Made by a program: the position numbers and the translations under genes. 62,737 nucleotides of DNA from Streptomyces iranensis. GTDB lineage: Bacteria; Actinomycetota; Actinomycetes; Streptomycetales; Streptomycetaceae. Positions 17,005 to 26,372 of the stretch are shown here, piece by piece; position 1 is the first letter of the stretch; the number at the start of each line of letters is the position of its first letter. Location of the stretch: the NCBI RefSeq assembly GCF_017874715.1, contig NZ_JAGGLR010000043.1, forward strand, positions 1-62,737, given 5' to 3'. The notes below the pieces were generated by a model. It was not told the origin of the DNA. It saw nothing but the letters and a program-made list of their open reading frames with translations, and ran no database searches.

Positions 17005-18318
17005 ATGAAGGTCCCCAAGCTCGTCAGAGATCCCGGACCAATCCAAACCGCCCTTGACCTCGGCATCAGCCGACGGCAGGCGATGTCCCTGGCGATCACG
17101 GCACTGGGGGGAACCGCGCTCGCCGCCTGTTCCCCCGGCTCGGCCTCCTCGTCTCACGTGACGCTGAACATGTGGGGTTTCGCCGACCTGTCCAAGCCGC
17201 TCGTCCGGCAATACGAACGGGCACACCCCGGGGTCACGATCCAGACGAAGATCAGTGACTACGACGCCTCCCACCAGACGCTGCTCACGGCCCTGGCCTC
17301 CGGCAATGGCCCGAACATCGCGCAGATAGCGATCGACTACATGGGCGAGTTCGTTGCCCACGCCCCGGCGTTCACGGATCTGAGGAAGTTCGGTGCCTCA
17401 TCGCTGAAATCCAAGTACCTGGCCTGGCGCTGGAACGGCGGCGTCGCTCCCGACGGCTCCATCGTCGGCATTCCGACGGACGTGGGCGGGATGGCGATCG
17501 CCTACCGGACCGATCTGTTCAAAAAGGCCGGGCTGCCCACCGATCCTGCCGCCGTCGGCGCCCTGTGGCCGACGTGGGAGGACTACATCAACGTCGGCAA
17601 GAAATACGTTGCGGCGACCGGCAAGAAGTTCATCGACAGCGGCAAGGCGGTCTTCCGGGCCGAGTCGAACCAGGGCGACCTCAAATACATGAACGCCGGC
17701 GGGAAACCGATCCACGACACCAATCCACGGATCAGGAAGTCCTGGCACGACGGAGTCGCAGCCATCGACGCCAGGCTCTCCGCGAACGTCGCGACGTTCA
17801 CTCCGCAGTGGGACGCGGCGGTGGCCAATGGGACCGTCGCCACACTGATCGTGCCGGCCTGGATGCTCGCCCAGATCGAACAGCAGGCGCCCAGGACGAA
17901 GGGCAAGTGGAACATCGCGGTGCTGCCGGGCAAGATCGGCAACGATGGCGGGTCGTTCCTGGCCATTCCCAAGAACGCGCCACACGCGAAGGAGGCCTAC
18001 GACTTCATCAAGTGGCTTGAGGCTCCGACTCAGCAACTGGCGCTGTTCAAGGAGAACAACACCTTTCCGACGATACCCGCGCTGTACACAGATCCGGCGG
18101 TCACCCACCTCACCAACCCCTTCTTCAGCAACGCACCGGTCGGCAAGATCTACGTCGAGAGCGTGCAGGGCATGCGGCCGCATCCGATCGGCGCCAAGGA
18201 CCGCATCATCGAGAACCAGTTTGAAAACGGGCTTGGCCGAGTCGATCAGGGCTCCCAGTCCGGCGCGTCGTCCTGGACCCAGGTCATGTCCGATGTCAAA
18301 CGAGAGCTTCAGGGGTAG
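17005..18318 (+). CDS. Extracellular sugar-binding lipoprotein
   Basis: 437-residue family-1 solute-binding protein for the right-hand importer. The N-terminus has a twin-arginine-like SRRQAMSLAI and the lipobox LAAC near residue 35, so it is a lipid-anchored receptor. The mature region starts VTLNMWGFADLSKPLVRQYE and contains the long alternating strands of the fold. The start at 17005 is set by GGAGG ten bases upstream. First gene of the plus-strand operon. Only distant similarity to the other binding protein in this window is visible, so the two importers probably take different sugars. Confidence 0.9.
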   Translation: MKVPKLVRDPGPIQTALDLGISRRQAMSLAITALGGTALAACSPGSASSSHVTLNMWGFADLSKPLVRQYERAHPGVTIQTKISDYDASHQTLLTALASGNGPNIAQIAIDYMGEFVAHAPAFTDLRKFGASSLKSKYLAWRWNGGVAPDGSIVGIPTDVGGMAIAYRTDLFKKAGLPTDPAAVGALWPTWEDYINVGKKYVAATGKKFIDSGKAVFRAESNQGDLKYMNAGGKPIHDTNPRIRKSWHDGVAAIDARLSANVATFTPQWDAAVANGTVATLIVPAWMLAQIEQQAPRTKGKWNIAVLPGKIGNDGGSFLAIPKNAPHAKEAYDFIKWLEAPTQQLALFKENNTFPTIPALYTDPAVTHLTNPFFSNAPVGKIYVESVQGMRPHPIGAKDRIIENQFENGLGRVDQGSQSGASSWTQVMSDVKRELQG

Positions 18319-18333
18319 GAGCCGAGGGGAGAT

Positions 18334-19269
18334 ATGACCACTTCACTGACCTGGCGAGCGCCGGCCACCCGAGGCCGAAACGGTCGGGTGTCCAGCGTAT
18401 GGGAACGGTTCACGCCCTATATCTATATCGCGCCGTTCTTTCTGCTGTTCCTCGCTTTCGGTCTCGGGCCTCTGCTCTTCACCGGCTGGGTGTCCCTGCA
18501 CGACTGGCAGTTGCTCGGCGATACGCATCGCTATGTCGGGTTGCAGAACTACGGGGAGATGTTCAACGACCCCCGGTTCTGGAAGGCGCTGCGGAACACC
18601 CTCGCGATCTTCATCCTGTCCACCGTGCCGTGCATGGGGCTCGCGCTCGGCCTGGCCTCGATGCTGAACAACCGCACCCTCAGGGCGAAGACGTTCTGGC
18701 GTATGGCGTTGCTCGTGCCCAACGTAACCCCGCTGGTCACCGTCACCCTCGTCTTCACGTCCATCTTCGGCCGCGACTACGGTCCGGTGACCTGGATCCT
18801 GCGGTCGCTGCACCTGCCGGTCATCGACTGGGGCGCGAGCGCGATGACCACGCAGATCGTCATCGCCATCATGGTCATCTGGCGCTGGACCGGCTACAAC
18901 ACTCTGATCTACCTGGCGGCGATGCAGGCGGTCCCGTCCGCCATGTACGACTGCGCGGAGATCGACGGTGCCGGGCGCTGGACCACGTTCACCCAGGTCA
19001 CGCTGCCTATGATCCGCCCGACCATCCTCTTCACCGTTGTCACGTCGACGGTGGGCGGGCTGCAGATCTTCACCGAACCGCTGCTGTTCACCTCGCCGAC
19101 CGGGGGCAACAACGGCCAGGGACTGACCGTCACGCTGCTCCTCTACGGGCAGGCGTTCAACTCCTTCAAATTCGGCTACGCCTCGGCCATCGCGATCGCC
19201 CTGCTGTTCATCATCTTGGTCCTCTCACTGGTCAACTTCGCCGTCGCCCGTCTGATCAGGAGTTCTTGA
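18334..19269 (+). CDS. Carbohydrate ABC transporter permease (MalF type)
   Basis: 311-residue permease with six predicted helices, the first at FTPYIYIAPFFLLFLAFGLG. The EAA loop is YDCAEIDGAGRWTTFTQV. Its stop TGA shares a base with the next gene's ATG, so the two membrane subunits are co-translated. Confidence 0.92.
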   Translation: MTTSLTWRAPATRGRNGRVSSVWERFTPYIYIAPFFLLFLAFGLGPLLFTGWVSLHDWQLLGDTHRYVGLQNYGEMFNDPRFWKALRNTLAIFILSTVPCMGLALGLASMLNNRTLRAKTFWRMALLVPNVTPLVTVTLVFTSIFGRDYGPVTWILRSLHLPVIDWGASAMTTQIVIAIMVIWRWTGYNTLIYLAAMQAVPSAMYDCAEIDGAGRWTTFTQVTLPMIRPTILFTVVTSTVGGLQIFTEPLLFTSPTGGNNGQGLTVTLLLYGQAFNSFKFGYASAIAIALLFIILVLSLVNFAVARLIRSS

Positions 19270-20198
19270 TGCCTGTCACGAGCAAGGAACAGCCGCGGAC
19301 GGCGGGCGTCGGCCGACCGGTGTCGCGCGCCGCCGCCCGGTCACGGCGCCGGTCGCTGGACTCCAGCCGGCGAAGAAGGCGCGAGGGCACGCCATGGTTC
19401 AGCTACGTCGTACTGACCATCTCGGTGCTGCTGGCGCTCATCCCCCTCTACTGGATGTTCGTGGTCGGCTCCAATGACACCTCGGCGGTGTCCCGGTTCC
19501 CTCCGGTATTCCTTCCCGGCGGGAACTTCCTGCACAACCTCGGGGTAGTCGATTCGATCGTCCCGTTCGGACGGTCACTCATCAACAGTGCCATCGTCTC
19601 CGGAGCCGTCGCGCTGCTCCAGATGTTCTTCTGCAGTCTCGCCGGGTTCGCCTTCGCCAAGCTCCGGTTCCGCGGCCGCCGCCTGCTGTTCCTGCTGGTG
19701 ATCGCGACCATGGCGCTTCCCAGCCAACTCGGGCTGGTGCCCATGTACCTGATCATGTCCAAGCTGAGCTGGATCGACACCTACTGGGCGCTGGTCGTTC
19801 CCGGCGCGGTCTCCGCGTTCGGCGTCTTCTGGATGCGTCAAGTCGTCATCGGAACCATCCCCGACGAACTCATCGACGCCGCGAAGTCCGACGGCTGCTC
19901 GACTTTCCGGATCTACCGTTCGATCGTCGTGCCCAACATCCGGGGATCCGCCGCCGTCTTCGGGCTTTTCGTCGCGATGACCACCTGGAACGACTTCCTG
20001 TGGCCGCTGGTCGTCCTCAACACTCCGGACATGTTCACCTCCCAGGTGGCGATCCAGCAGCTGCGCACCCAGTACACCATCGACTACTCGACCGTCATGA
20101 CCGCCTCCGTGCTGGCCACGTTGCCACTGCTGCTGCTGTTCGTGGCCGCGGGCAAACAGCTGGTTGCCGGAATCATGGAGGGCGCGGTCAAGGGATGA
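19269..20198 (+). CDS. Carbohydrate ABC transporter permease (MalG type)
   Basis: 309-residue permease with a long basic N-terminal tail (residues 1-45) and six helices. The EAA-loop region is ELIDAAKSDGCSTFRIYRSI, in which Lys-Ser replaces the usual hydrophobic pair. The C-terminus is MEGAVKG. The ATG is preceded by CAGGAG inside the upstream coding end. No ATPase gene follows. Confidence 0.92.
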   Translation: MPVTSKEQPRTAGVGRPVSRAAARSRRRSLDSSRRRRREGTPWFSYVVLTISVLLALIPLYWMFVVGSNDTSAVSRFPPVFLPGGNFLHNLGVVDSIVPFGRSLINSAIVSGAVALLQMFFCSLAGFAFAKLRFRGRRLLFLLVIATMALPSQLGLVPMYLIMSKLSWIDTYWALVVPGAVSAFGVFWMRQVVIGTIPDELIDAAKSDGCSTFRIYRSIVVPNIRGSAAVFGLFVAMTTWNDFLWPLVVLNTPDMFTSQVAIQQLRTQYTIDYSTVMTASVLATLPLLLLFVAAGKQLVAGIMEGAVKG

Positions 20199-20271
20199 CC
20201 GGGCCCGGTACGCCGTGCCGCCCGGAAACCAAGTCCTGACCGGATCACCAGGATCCACGAGGAGAGGCCCC

Positions 20272-22584
20272 ATGCAAAGGGTCACCATTGTCAGTTCACC
20301 GGAAGCCGGCCCGCTCACCCGCCGGGCGTGTGAAGAACTGCGCGACTTCGCAGGCAGGCTGTGGGCAGCCGAGGTGGACACAGTCGAATCCGGACCGGCC
20401 GGGTTGGAAGCCGATGCCGCGCTGTGCATCGTGGTCGGCACACCGGAGCAACCGCACGTGCGGGACGCGCTCGGAAACCTCGGTGCCCAGGCATCTCCCG
20501 TCGAGAGCGGCTCCTACGCCCTGCGTGGCAAGGACAACGTGGTCGCGGTGGTCGGCGCCGATGACGCAGGAGCCCTCTACGGCAGCTACGAACTGCTGGA
20601 ACTGCTCGGGGTCCGTTTCTACCTCAGCGGCGAGTCCCTTCCCCGCCGCGGCCCGGTGACCGTGCCACCGTGCGACATCGACCGGGCCCCCGTCGTCCGG
20701 CTCCGCGGTTTCATGCCGTACACCGACTTCTTGACCGGACCGTCCACCTGGGACAAAGAGGACTACCTCCGGGTGATCGACAGCGCCGCACGGCTGAAGT
20801 TGAACCTGTTCTCCATGCACTTCTACACCTTCGAGCCGGTCGGGCAGTTCACCTTCAAGGGGCAGCGGCGGACCGAGGCGTTCTGGGACACGTCGCGTAC
20901 GACCCGCTGGCACAAGCGCCCTGGCCGGATCTCCGATTTCGTGGCCGGTCGGGAGCACTTCGCCGACTATCTGGCCGACGACACCTTCGGGGCGCGCTCG
21001 GCCATCGACGCGACCGCTCCCGAGGAGCGCTTTCGCCTGGCGGAGGCCGACATCCGGGCGGCGTTCGCCCATGCGAAGGAACGGGGGATGCGCACGACCA
21101 TAGGAATCGAGGTGACCGATCCGCCGCTGGAGTTCCGCGCGCTGGTCGATCCCGGCTCCCGGTACGGCGAGAACGGCTTCGGGATCTGCCCGAGCTCCGC
21201 GGACGCCCGTGAGCTGCTGACCGGTTGGCTGACCGGCCTGATCACCACCTTTCCCGAGGTGGACACCTATACGCTCTGGCAGACGGAGACGGGTCCCTCG
21301 CGGTGGACGGCCGGATGCACCTGCGAGCGGTGCACACGGTTCCGCGCGGAGCACCCACTCCCCCGCTACACGATCGACGACCTGCTGGGGAAGGTGAGTG
21401 CCCAGGTCTACGACGTGGAGGACATCACCGAGAGCGCACAGACCTTCCTGCAGTGGGTGCTGCTCGGACACGACATCCTGCGTGAACTTGCTCCGGACAA
21501 GCAGGTCGCACTGGCCGGCTGGTACATCGAACACCTCTTCCGCGACGCCAGCCCCTACCTGCCCGAGGAGGTCGTGCTGTCCTCCATGACGGAGGTCGAT
21601 CCCTGGGAGGCTCCGCCCTTGCTCGACCACTACCAGGGAGTGGACCGGGAGCGCTGGCTGATCAACTGGTGGGAGATCGACTTCCGGATGTGGCTGCCAC
21701 AGCCCAAGGTCAGTGCCTACCCGCCGATCATGGCCAAGGCGCGGCGTTACGGCATCGACGGCATCATCTGGCAGCACTGGCGCACCCGGACCGTCGACGA
21801 CAACGCCCGCTACACCGCCCTGGTGATGTGGCAGCCCGACCTGACACCGGATGAGTACTACCGGGACGTCTTCGGCGTCGAATGGGGCGAGGCGGCCGCC
21901 ATCGAGGCAGCCGAGGCGATGCGCCTGTTCGAACGGTACGAACAGTGGCTGTGCCACGACCTCGGATGGCAGGTCTTCACGCAGGACTGGTACCCCCCGA
22001 CCATCAACCAGGCACTCGAATTCATGGGCGTGCATGGCGCCGTTCCTCCGCAGATCGTCGCGGACATAGAGGCGAAACTGGATGAGATACCGCGCATCCG
22101 GGCACGCCTCGCCGAGGTGCGCGAGGCGTTGCGCGTCGCGCGGACGAAGGCTGTCGTCCTCCGGGACGGCGACCGGCCCGGCTTCTGGGAACACCGTGTC
22201 GAGCTCTACCAGCTCTTCATCGACTGCCTGGAGCACGTCGGCGAGGCCGCGCTGGCCTACCGGGACGCCACCTGCGGCGATCGGCCCACCGCATCGGAGA
22301 CGCAGGCGCTCAAGCGAGCCTACGAGGCCCTGCGCACGGCCCCGGTGCTGCAACTGATCCAGAAGCTGGCCGAGCGCGTTGAGGACAGGGGCGACCTGGG
22401 CACCTTGGTCAACCTGAACAACGAGCTGTGGAGCCGCTATCGCGACGCGCTCGACGGCATCACGCGATGGTTCACCGACGCGGCCGTGGGCGGACTGTGG
22501 ACGCTGCGCATACTCCCGGACGGCACGCTGCGGCCGCCGGTCATCGGACCCGATGCCCTGCGCCCTGAGGGCCAGTGGAGCTGA
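20272..22584 (+). CDS. Large alpha-glucuronidase/hexosaminidase-like glycoside hydrolase
   Basis: 770-residue protein without a signal peptide. Residues about 1-130 look like the small alpha/beta domain that precedes GH20 and GH67 catalytic barrels (GSYALRGKDNVVAVVGADDAGA, YGSYELLELLGVRFYL). A barrel follows, with FSMHFYTFEPV, LWQTETGPSRW, a Cys pair CTCERC that may bind metal, and IIWQHWRTRT. The rest, from about 620, is helical. No exact family can be assigned. A role in cleaving a glucuronosyl or related side group from the imported glycan is inferred from this resemblance and its place after the importer. The RBS is GAGGAGAGG. Confidence 0.65.
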   Translation: MQRVTIVSSPEAGPLTRRACEELRDFAGRLWAAEVDTVESGPAGLEADAALCIVVGTPEQPHVRDALGNLGAQASPVESGSYALRGKDNVVAVVGADDAGALYGSYELLELLGVRFYLSGESLPRRGPVTVPPCDIDRAPVVRLRGFMPYTDFLTGPSTWDKEDYLRVIDSAARLKLNLFSMHFYTFEPVGQFTFKGQRRTEAFWDTSRTTRWHKRPGRISDFVAGREHFADYLADDTFGARSAIDATAPEERFRLAEADIRAAFAHAKERGMRTTIGIEVTDPPLEFRALVDPGSRYGENGFGICPSSADARELLTGWLTGLITTFPEVDTYTLWQTETGPSRWTAGCTCERCTRFRAEHPLPRYTIDDLLGKVSAQVYDVEDITESAQTFLQWVLLGHDILRELAPDKQVALAGWYIEHLFRDASPYLPEEVVLSSMTEVDPWEAPPLLDHYQGVDRERWLINWWEIDFRMWLPQPKVSAYPPIMAKARRYGIDGIIWQHWRTRTVDDNARYTALVMWQPDLTPDEYYRDVFGVEWGEAAAIEAAEAMRLFERYEQWLCHDLGWQVFTQDWYPPTINQALEFMGVHGAVPPQIVADIEAKLDEIPRIRARLAEVREALRVARTKAVVLRDGDRPGFWEHRVELYQLFIDCLEHVGEAALAYRDATCGDRPTASETQALKRAYEALRTAPVLQLIQKLAERVEDRGDLGTLVNLNNELWSRYRDALDGITRWFTDAAVGGLWTLRILPDGTLRPPVIGPDALRPEGQWS

Positions 22585-22671
22585 CGCCGCTGCCGGGGCG
22601 CCCCCGAGGTCAGCGGCGAAGGCGCGTCTCGCCGCACTCGGCGCCGAATGAGCTACGAAGGGATGAATCTG

Positions 22672-23772
22672 ATGGGTAGGGAACGCCTCAAACGCTACAG
22701 CCTCGTCGGCCCCGAAGCCGAGCACGCGGTGGTGGCCGGGCTGGCCGGCGGAACCGACTGGTTTCGCAGTGACATGCCGCGCAAGAGGATGAAGGAGCTG
22801 ATGCGCCGCTCGGATTACCCGGCGATCCGTGACACGGCCATCTGGCTGGGGGCGATGGCGGCGTGCGGTGCTCTCGGCGTCGTCTTCTGGGGCGGCTGGC
22901 TCGCCGTACCCTTCTTCGCCGCGTACGGGGTGCTGTACGGGTCGTCGTCGGACTCACGGTGGCATGAATGCGGCCACGGCACCGCGTTCAAGAGCCGCTG
23001 GATGGACCATTCGATCTACCAGCTCGCCTCGTTCATGGTCATGAGGGACCCCACGGTGTGGCGGTGGAGCCACACCCGACACCACACCGACACGCTGATT
23101 CTGGGTCGCGATCCGGAGATCCTGGTGATGCGTCCCGCCCGACTGGCCAGAATCCTGGCCAACTTCTTCGGGCTCGTCGACGTCCCGGTGGCGTTGGGTG
23201 ACATGGTCCTGCACGCGGCCGGGCGGATCACGGCCGCGGAACGCACGTTCGTCCCCGAGTCCGAGCAGGCGAAGGTGTTCCGCACCGCACGGATCTGGCT
23301 GGTCGTCTACGTGGCCACGATTGCCGCCTGTGTGCTGTCCGGCTCGATCCTGCCGGCGATGCTCATCGGCGGACCACGGCTGTACGGCGCGTTCATGCTC
23401 AGCGTCTACGGCCTCACCCAGCACGCCGGGATGGGCGAGAACGTACTCGACCATCGGCTCAACACCCGCACCGTGTACATGAGCAGGATCAACCGGTTCC
23501 TGTACTGGAACATGAATTACCACGTCGAGCATCACATGTTCCCCATGGTTCCCTATCACCAGCTGCCCGAGCTGCACGAGGAGATCAAGAGCGATCTCGC
23601 GCCCGCCTATCCCTCGCTGTGGGCGGCCTACAAGGAGATCGTCCCCGCGGTGCTGCGCCAGCTGAAAGACCCCACCTACTACGTACACCGCGAGCTGCCT
23701 CCAGGTGCCCCTCCTTACCACCCGCGGTCCGACGGACGCGCACTCGCGCTCGAGCCCAAGAGGAGTTCCTGA
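22672..23772 (+). CDS. Membrane di-iron fatty-acid-desaturase-type oxygenase
   Basis: About 366 residues, integral membrane protein of the desaturase/hydroxylase superfamily. The three His clusters that hold the di-iron centre are present: HECGHGT, HTRHH and HVEHH (in NYHVEHHMFP), with an extra His in LTQHAG. Hydrophobic hairpins flank them. The ATG at 22672 has GAAGGG nine bases upstream. In-frame ATGs at 22648 and 22663 are alternatives. It is followed by genes for a Rieske ferredoxin and a reductase, so it is a complete O2-dependent hydroxylase system. Its location in a glycan operon suggests a sugar- or glycan-linked substrate rather than a lipid. That is inference. Confidence 0.82.
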   Translation: MGRERLKRYSLVGPEAEHAVVAGLAGGTDWFRSDMPRKRMKELMRRSDYPAIRDTAIWLGAMAACGALGVVFWGGWLAVPFFAAYGVLYGSSSDSRWHECGHGTAFKSRWMDHSIYQLASFMVMRDPTVWRWSHTRHHTDTLILGRDPEILVMRPARLARILANFFGLVDVPVALGDMVLHAAGRITAAERTFVPESEQAKVFRTARIWLVVYVATIAACVLSGSILPAMLIGGPRLYGAFMLSVYGLTQHAGMGENVLDHRLNTRTVYMSRINRFLYWNMNYHVEHHMFPMVPYHQLPELHEEIKSDLAPAYPSLWAAYKEIVPAVLRQLKDPTYYVHRELPPGAPPYHPRSDGRALALEPKRSS

Positions 23773-23774
23773 CG

Positions 23775-24089
23775 ATGTCCGAGTGGATTGCCGCGTGTGC
23801 CGTGGACGACATCGACCCGGAAGACGTGATCCCGTTCCGGCACGACGGGGTGGACTACGCCGTATACCGCTCGCCACAGGGCGAGTTCTTCGCCACCGCG
23901 GGACACTGCACGCACGAGCGGATGCCGCTGTGCGACGGGCTGGTGATGGACAACACCATTGAATGCCCCAAGCACAACGGCCGGTTCGACTACACCACGG
24001 GCAAGGCCGCCGGAGCACCGGTGCTCGTCGACTTGCGGACCTTCCCGGTCAAGATCGAAGACGGCACCGTCCACATCGGAATCGGGTAG
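23775..24089 (+). CDS. Rieske [2Fe-2S] ferredoxin
   Basis: 104-residue soluble Rieske protein with the canonical ligand pairs: CTH in GHCTHERMPLCDG and CPKH in ECPKHNGRFD. It is predicted to carry electrons from the downstream FAD reductase to the membrane di-iron oxygenase. Its ATG lies one base after the oxygenase stop, with AGGAG upstream. Length and motif spacing are normal for bacterial aromatic-dioxygenase-type ferredoxins. Confidence 0.93.
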   Translation: MSEWIAACAVDDIDPEDVIPFRHDGVDYAVYRSPQGEFFATAGHCTHERMPLCDGLVMDNTIECPKHNGRFDYTTGKAAGAPVLVDLRTFPVKIEDGTVHIGIG

Positions 24090-24092
24090 GCC

Positions 24093-25343
24093 GTGGGCAC
24101 CGTGCCGGGGATGGTGGTCGTCGGAGGCGGCGAGTGCGGTGCGCGGGCGGCGTTCGCACTGCGCGAGGCGGGCTGGAACGGACCGCTCACGCTGGTCGGC
24201 GCGGAGGCCGTGCCGCCCTATGAGCGCCCGCCGTTGTCGAAGTCCATGATGACCGGACCGCATGCGTCGGCTCCGGCGACGATCTGCGACGCAGAGATGT
24301 TGCGGAACGGGGGCATCGATTTCATCGCCGGGACCACGGCGACCGACATCGATCGCGACAACCACGAAGTGGTACTCGCCCATGGGCGCCGGATCGCCTA
24401 CCGACGGCTGCTTGTGGCCACCGGGGCGACCGCCCGTCCGCTGCCGATCCCCGGAGCGGCAGCGGACGGCGTGCGCTATCTGCGCAGCCACAGTGACGCG
24501 CTCGCCCTGCGGGACCGGTTGCGGCCCGGCGCGCGCATCGGCGTCATCGGTGGCGGCTTCATCGGTCTGGAGCTGGCGGCGAGCGCCACCTTGCGCGGCT
24601 GCGCCGTGACGGTGGTCGAGCTCGCACCACGGCTGATGAGCCGCGGCACGACTCCGCAGATCGCCGCCGTCGTCGCCGCGCGCCACGAGCGGGCCGGAGT
24701 CGATGTGCGCTGCGGAACCGGTGTCGCCCGGCTGGAGCGCCGCGACGGGGCGACGCTGCTCGGACTGACCACCGGCGAGACGCTGCTGTGTGACACGGTC
24801 GTGGCGGGCATCGGTGCGGTGCCGGAGACCGCGCTGGCGCATAAGGCAGGGCTCGCCGTCGACAACGGGGTGCGGGTCGACACCCGGCTGACGACATCCG
24901 ATCCTGACGTCTTCGCCGCCGGTGACTGTTGTTCGTGGCCGCACCCGCTCTACGGCGGCCGCCGTATTCGGCTGGAGTCCTGGCGCAACGCCCGGGATCA
25001 GGGCGGCGCGGCGGCACGGAACATGCTCGGAGCCGACGAGCCGTTCGCGACCGTTCCGTGGTTCTGGTCGGATCAATACGACCTCACCCTGCACATCGCC
25101 GGGCTGCCCGACGCCGCCACGACCGAGGTCGTACGGCGACGCCATGACGGCGTCGAGATCCGTTTCGGTCTCGGCCCGGACGGGCGACTGCTGACGGCGA
25201 GCGCGATAGGCACCGAAAGCGCGGCGGCACGGGACATCCGGCTTGCCGAGCTGCTCATCGCCCGCCGGGCAACGCCGCATCCGACGACACTGGCGGATCC
25301 GACCGTCAGCCTCAAGGCGCTGCTGAGGCAGGAACCCCACTGA
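24093..25343 (+). CDS. FAD-dependent ferredoxin reductase
   Basis: 416-residue NAD(P)H:ferredoxin oxidoreductase of the rubredoxin/BphA4 class. The FAD site is VVVGGGECGARAAFAL, the NAD site IGVIGGGFIGLELA, and the second FAD-binding motif DVFAAGDCC. A C-terminal reductase domain follows from about residue 320 (WFWSDQYDLTLHIAGLP). The GTG start is three bases after the Rieske stop, with only a weak ribosome site, so translational coupling is likely. It completes the oxygenase electron-transfer chain. Confidence 0.92.
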   Translation: MGTVPGMVVVGGGECGARAAFALREAGWNGPLTLVGAEAVPPYERPPLSKSMMTGPHASAPATICDAEMLRNGGIDFIAGTTATDIDRDNHEVVLAHGRRIAYRRLLVATGATARPLPIPGAAADGVRYLRSHSDALALRDRLRPGARIGVIGGGFIGLELAASATLRGCAVTVVELAPRLMSRGTTPQIAAVVAARHERAGVDVRCGTGVARLERRDGATLLGLTTGETLLCDTVVAGIGAVPETALAHKAGLAVDNGVRVDTRLTTSDPDVFAAGDCCSWPHPLYGGRRIRLESWRNARDQGGAAARNMLGADEPFATVPWFWSDQYDLTLHIAGLPDAATTEVVRRRHDGVEIRFGLGPDGRLLTASAIGTESAAARDIRLAELLIARRATPHPTTLADPTVSLKALLRQEPH

Positions 25344-25379
25344 TCCCACGGCACGTCACAGCACAAGGGAGGACATTCG

Positions 25380-26366
25380 GTGCGCAGTACCCCGTTCCCT
25401 CGCTCCGGCGAACCGATCAGCAAGCTCGGCTTCGGGACCATGGGATTCGCCGGCTGGTTCGGCGACCATGAGGAATCCGACTGGATCGACAGTCTCCTGT
25501 ACGCATTGGACCGTGGGGTGTCCTTCATCGACACCGCTCGTGCCTACGGCAACTCCGAGCGCATCGTCGGCAAGGCCCTGCGGCAGTGGTCCGGGCAACG
25601 TCCTTACGTCGCGACGAAGATCGAGTCGCTCGCGGGCCCGCGAGGCTGGGGCACACCCGTGGCCCCCGAAGACGCCTACCCGCCCGGCCACGTCCGAGCC
25701 GGCGCCCTGCGCTCGCTCACAGAACTCGCGCTGGACCACGTCGACCTCGTGCAGCTCCACATCTGGTGGCCGACGTGGGGAGTCACCGGGTACTGGATGG
25801 ATGAATTGCGGCAGCTGAAAGAGGACGGGCTGGTACGGCACATCGGCGTCTCGATTCCGGACCACCGCTGTGACATGGCGCTGCCGCTGGTGGAGAGCGG
25901 TCTGATCGACTCCGTCCAATCCATCATCAACATCTTCGACCCTCTCGCCCTGGACAATCTCCTGCCGGCATGTCAGAGGCACGACGTCGCGGTGGTCGCC
26001 CGATGCGTCCTGGACGAGGGGGGACTGACCGGCACCCTCACCGAGGACACGGCATTCGACGAAGACGACTACCGGCACCGATACTTCGACGACATCGTTC
26101 CCCGCTCGGTCTATCTCAAAAAGGTCGATGCGCTACGACAGTACGTGCCCGCATACGCCGGTTCTCTCGCAGCGCTGGCGCTGAAGTTCGTCATTCAGTC
26201 CCCTGGCGTCACCACGGCGATCTCCTCGATGCACGTACGGGCGTACTGCGAGGAGAACATCGCGGCGCTTGAGGAACCGGCACTGCCCGCGGAGGTCTTC
26301 GATCGACTCCGTTTCAAGCACCGATTCATCAAGAATTTCAACGAAACCAAGATTTTCGCGGAGTAA
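25380..26366 (+). CDS. Aldo/keto reductase
   Basis: 328-residue NAD(P)-linked reductase of the AKR superfamily, TIM barrel. Visible features are the N-terminal ISKLGFGTMGFAGWFG, the catalytic Asp/Tyr in DTARAYGNSE, the Lys in VATKIESLAG, the His strand VDLVQLHIWW and the cofactor-end motif FVIQSPGVTTAISSM. The GTG start has GGGAGG upstream. Expected to reduce an aldehyde or ketone released in the pathway, or to oxidise a sugar. The substrate is unknown. Confidence 0.88.
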   Translation: MRSTPFPRSGEPISKLGFGTMGFAGWFGDHEESDWIDSLLYALDRGVSFIDTARAYGNSERIVGKALRQWSGQRPYVATKIESLAGPRGWGTPVAPEDAYPPGHVRAGALRSLTELALDHVDLVQLHIWWPTWGVTGYWMDELRQLKEDGLVRHIGVSIPDHRCDMALPLVESGLIDSVQSIINIFDPLALDNLLPACQRHDVAVVARCVLDEGGLTGTLTEDTAFDEDDYRHRYFDDIVPRSVYLKKVDALRQYVPAYAGSLAALALKFVIQSPGVTTAISSMHVRAYCEENIAALEEPALPAEVFDRLRFKHRFIKNFNETKIFAE

Positions 26367-26372
26367 TGGACC

